From Bacillota bacterium (GTDB taxonomy: Bacteria > Bacillota > Clostridia > Christensenellales > UMGS416): a stretch of 5,874 nucleotides of DNA. The stretch covers positions 1-5,874 of the forward strand of contig JAEYPH010000100.1 in assembly GCA_023410875.1 (NCBI GenBank), read 5' to 3'. The notes beneath the pieces were generated by a model. The model worked only from the letters and a program-made list of their open reading frames with translations, did no database searches and had not been told where the DNA came from. Each line of letters begins with the position of its first letter. Within the stretch, counting starts at the first letter, position 1. Shown here piece by piece: positions 5,234 through 5,874 of this stretch. The translations under genes and the position numbers were made by a program.

Positions 5234-5874
5234 ATGCAACTATTTGTAAAAGACAAAGGCTTCTATTCCAGGCTGCTGGCCATCGCCGTGCCCATCACGC
5301 TGCAGGGGCTGATCAACTTCGGCGTGAACATGGCCGACACGGTGATGCTGGGCCGGCTGGGCGAGGTGTCCTTAAGCGCGGCTTCGTTGGCCAATCAGTT
5401 TTGCTTTTTGTTCATGATCCTCAACTTCGGCCTGGCCGGCGGCGCCGGCGTGCTCACCGGCCAGTTCTGGGGCAAGGGCGACCGCGAGTCCATCGCCAAG
5501 ACGCTGTCCATCGTGTATCGCATCACGGCATCGCTGGCGACGCTGTTTTTCTTTGCCTGTCAGTTTTTCTCGACATCCATCATGGGCCTGTACACGACAA
5601 ACCCCGAGGTCATCGCTCTGGGCGGGCAGTATCTGCGCATCCTCTCCTGGGCGTTTCTGCTGCAGGGCATCTCCACGGTGTCGGCCATCGTGCTGCGCAC
5701 CGTGGGCATCGTGCGCCTGACGCTGGTCACGGCGCTCATCACGCTGGCAAACAACGTATTCATGAACTGGATGCTGATCTTCGGCAACCTGGGAGCGCCA
5801 GCCATGGGTGTGGCCGGCGCGGCGGTGGCCACAGCCATTTCCCGCCTGCTGGAATTCACGATCATCGTTGTGTT
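5234..5874 (+). CDS. MATE-family multidrug efflux protein, 3' end outside window
   Basis: An open frame of 213 codons runs off the right edge without a stop. It begins MQLFVKDKGFYSRLLAIAVP and shows the first MATE repeat: ADTVMLGRLGEVSLSAASLA at about 34-53, then the characteristic NNVFMNWMLIFGNLGAPAMG at about 173-192 leading into GVAGAAVATAISR. Predicted spans are near 14-36, 52-74, 94-116, 132-155, 159-182 and 190-213, that is, about the first six of the usual twelve. Full MATE proteins are about 450 residues, so roughly half is missing. These proteins use a sodium or proton gradient to expel cationic or lipophilic drugs. AGGAG at 5224-5228, five bases before the ATG, is a strong ribosome site. 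It lies 19 nt after the acetyltransferase with no terminator between, so it is probably the fifth gene of the operon. The substrate and coupling ion are unknown. Confidence 0.93.
   Translation, partial: MQLFVKDKGFYSRLLAIAVPITLQGLINFGVNMADTVMLGRLGEVSLSAASLANQFCFLFMILNFGLAGGAGVLTGQFWGKGDRESIAKTLSIVYRITASLATLFFFACQFFSTSIMGLYTTNPEVIALGGQYLRILSWAFLLQGISTVSAIVLRTVGIVRLTLVTALITLANNVFMNWMLIFGNLGAPAMGVAGAAVATAISRLLEFTIIVV

Noticed and set aside
5560..5865. Minus-strand frame opposite the MATE gene
   Set aside because: The plus strand encodes conserved MATE motifs through the same bases; the minus frame shows no family features.

Overview
The window is GC-rich, with third codon positions almost all G or C in the genes. 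It carries one tightly packed rightward gene set that reads as an inducible multidrug-efflux operon. A paired ABC exporter directly behind a MarR regulator, strong purine-rich Shine-Dalgarno sites and a sigma-70/sigma-A type promoter all suit a GC-rich Gram-positive, perhaps a clostridial Firmicute. That placement is inference; nothing here fixes the taxon.

Layout. Bases 1-177 are less GC-rich, with no gene I can support but several short dyads. Bases 178-206 are a near-consensus promoter (TTGACC, 17 bp, TATGAT). Overlapping the -10 and the expected start site are two copies of TTAGC-NN-GCTAA (206-217 and 221-232), with arms identical to the known SlyA/MarR box. Five plus-strand genes follow: a MarR/SlyA regulator (256-705); ABC exporter subunit 1 with a degenerate ATPase site (702-2441); ABC exporter subunit 2 with the intact catalytic residues (2434-4317); a tandem-domain GNAT acetyltransferase (4324-5214); and the first half of a MATE efflux protein (5234 to the window edge). 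Junctions are a 4-bp overlap, an 8-bp overlap, a 6-nt gap and a 19-nt gap, with no terminator between genes, so they are probably one transcript.

Likely logic (inference). The MarR protein represses its own promoter by binding the twin boxes, and a toxic small molecule releases it. The cell then makes an ATP-driven heterodimeric exporter, an ion-driven MATE exporter and an acetyltransferase that could modify the same compound. The two ABC subunits are complementary in the manner of BmrC/BmrD, LmrC/LmrD and TM287/TM288: the first has Asp and Gln in place of the catalytic Glu and switch His, and the second has LSQGQ in place of LSGGQ. The least ordinary points are the twin-box operator that also reads as a terminator-like hairpin, and the presence of an acetyltransferase between two exporters of different energy source. 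I see no mobile element, CRISPR array, tRNA or rRNA.
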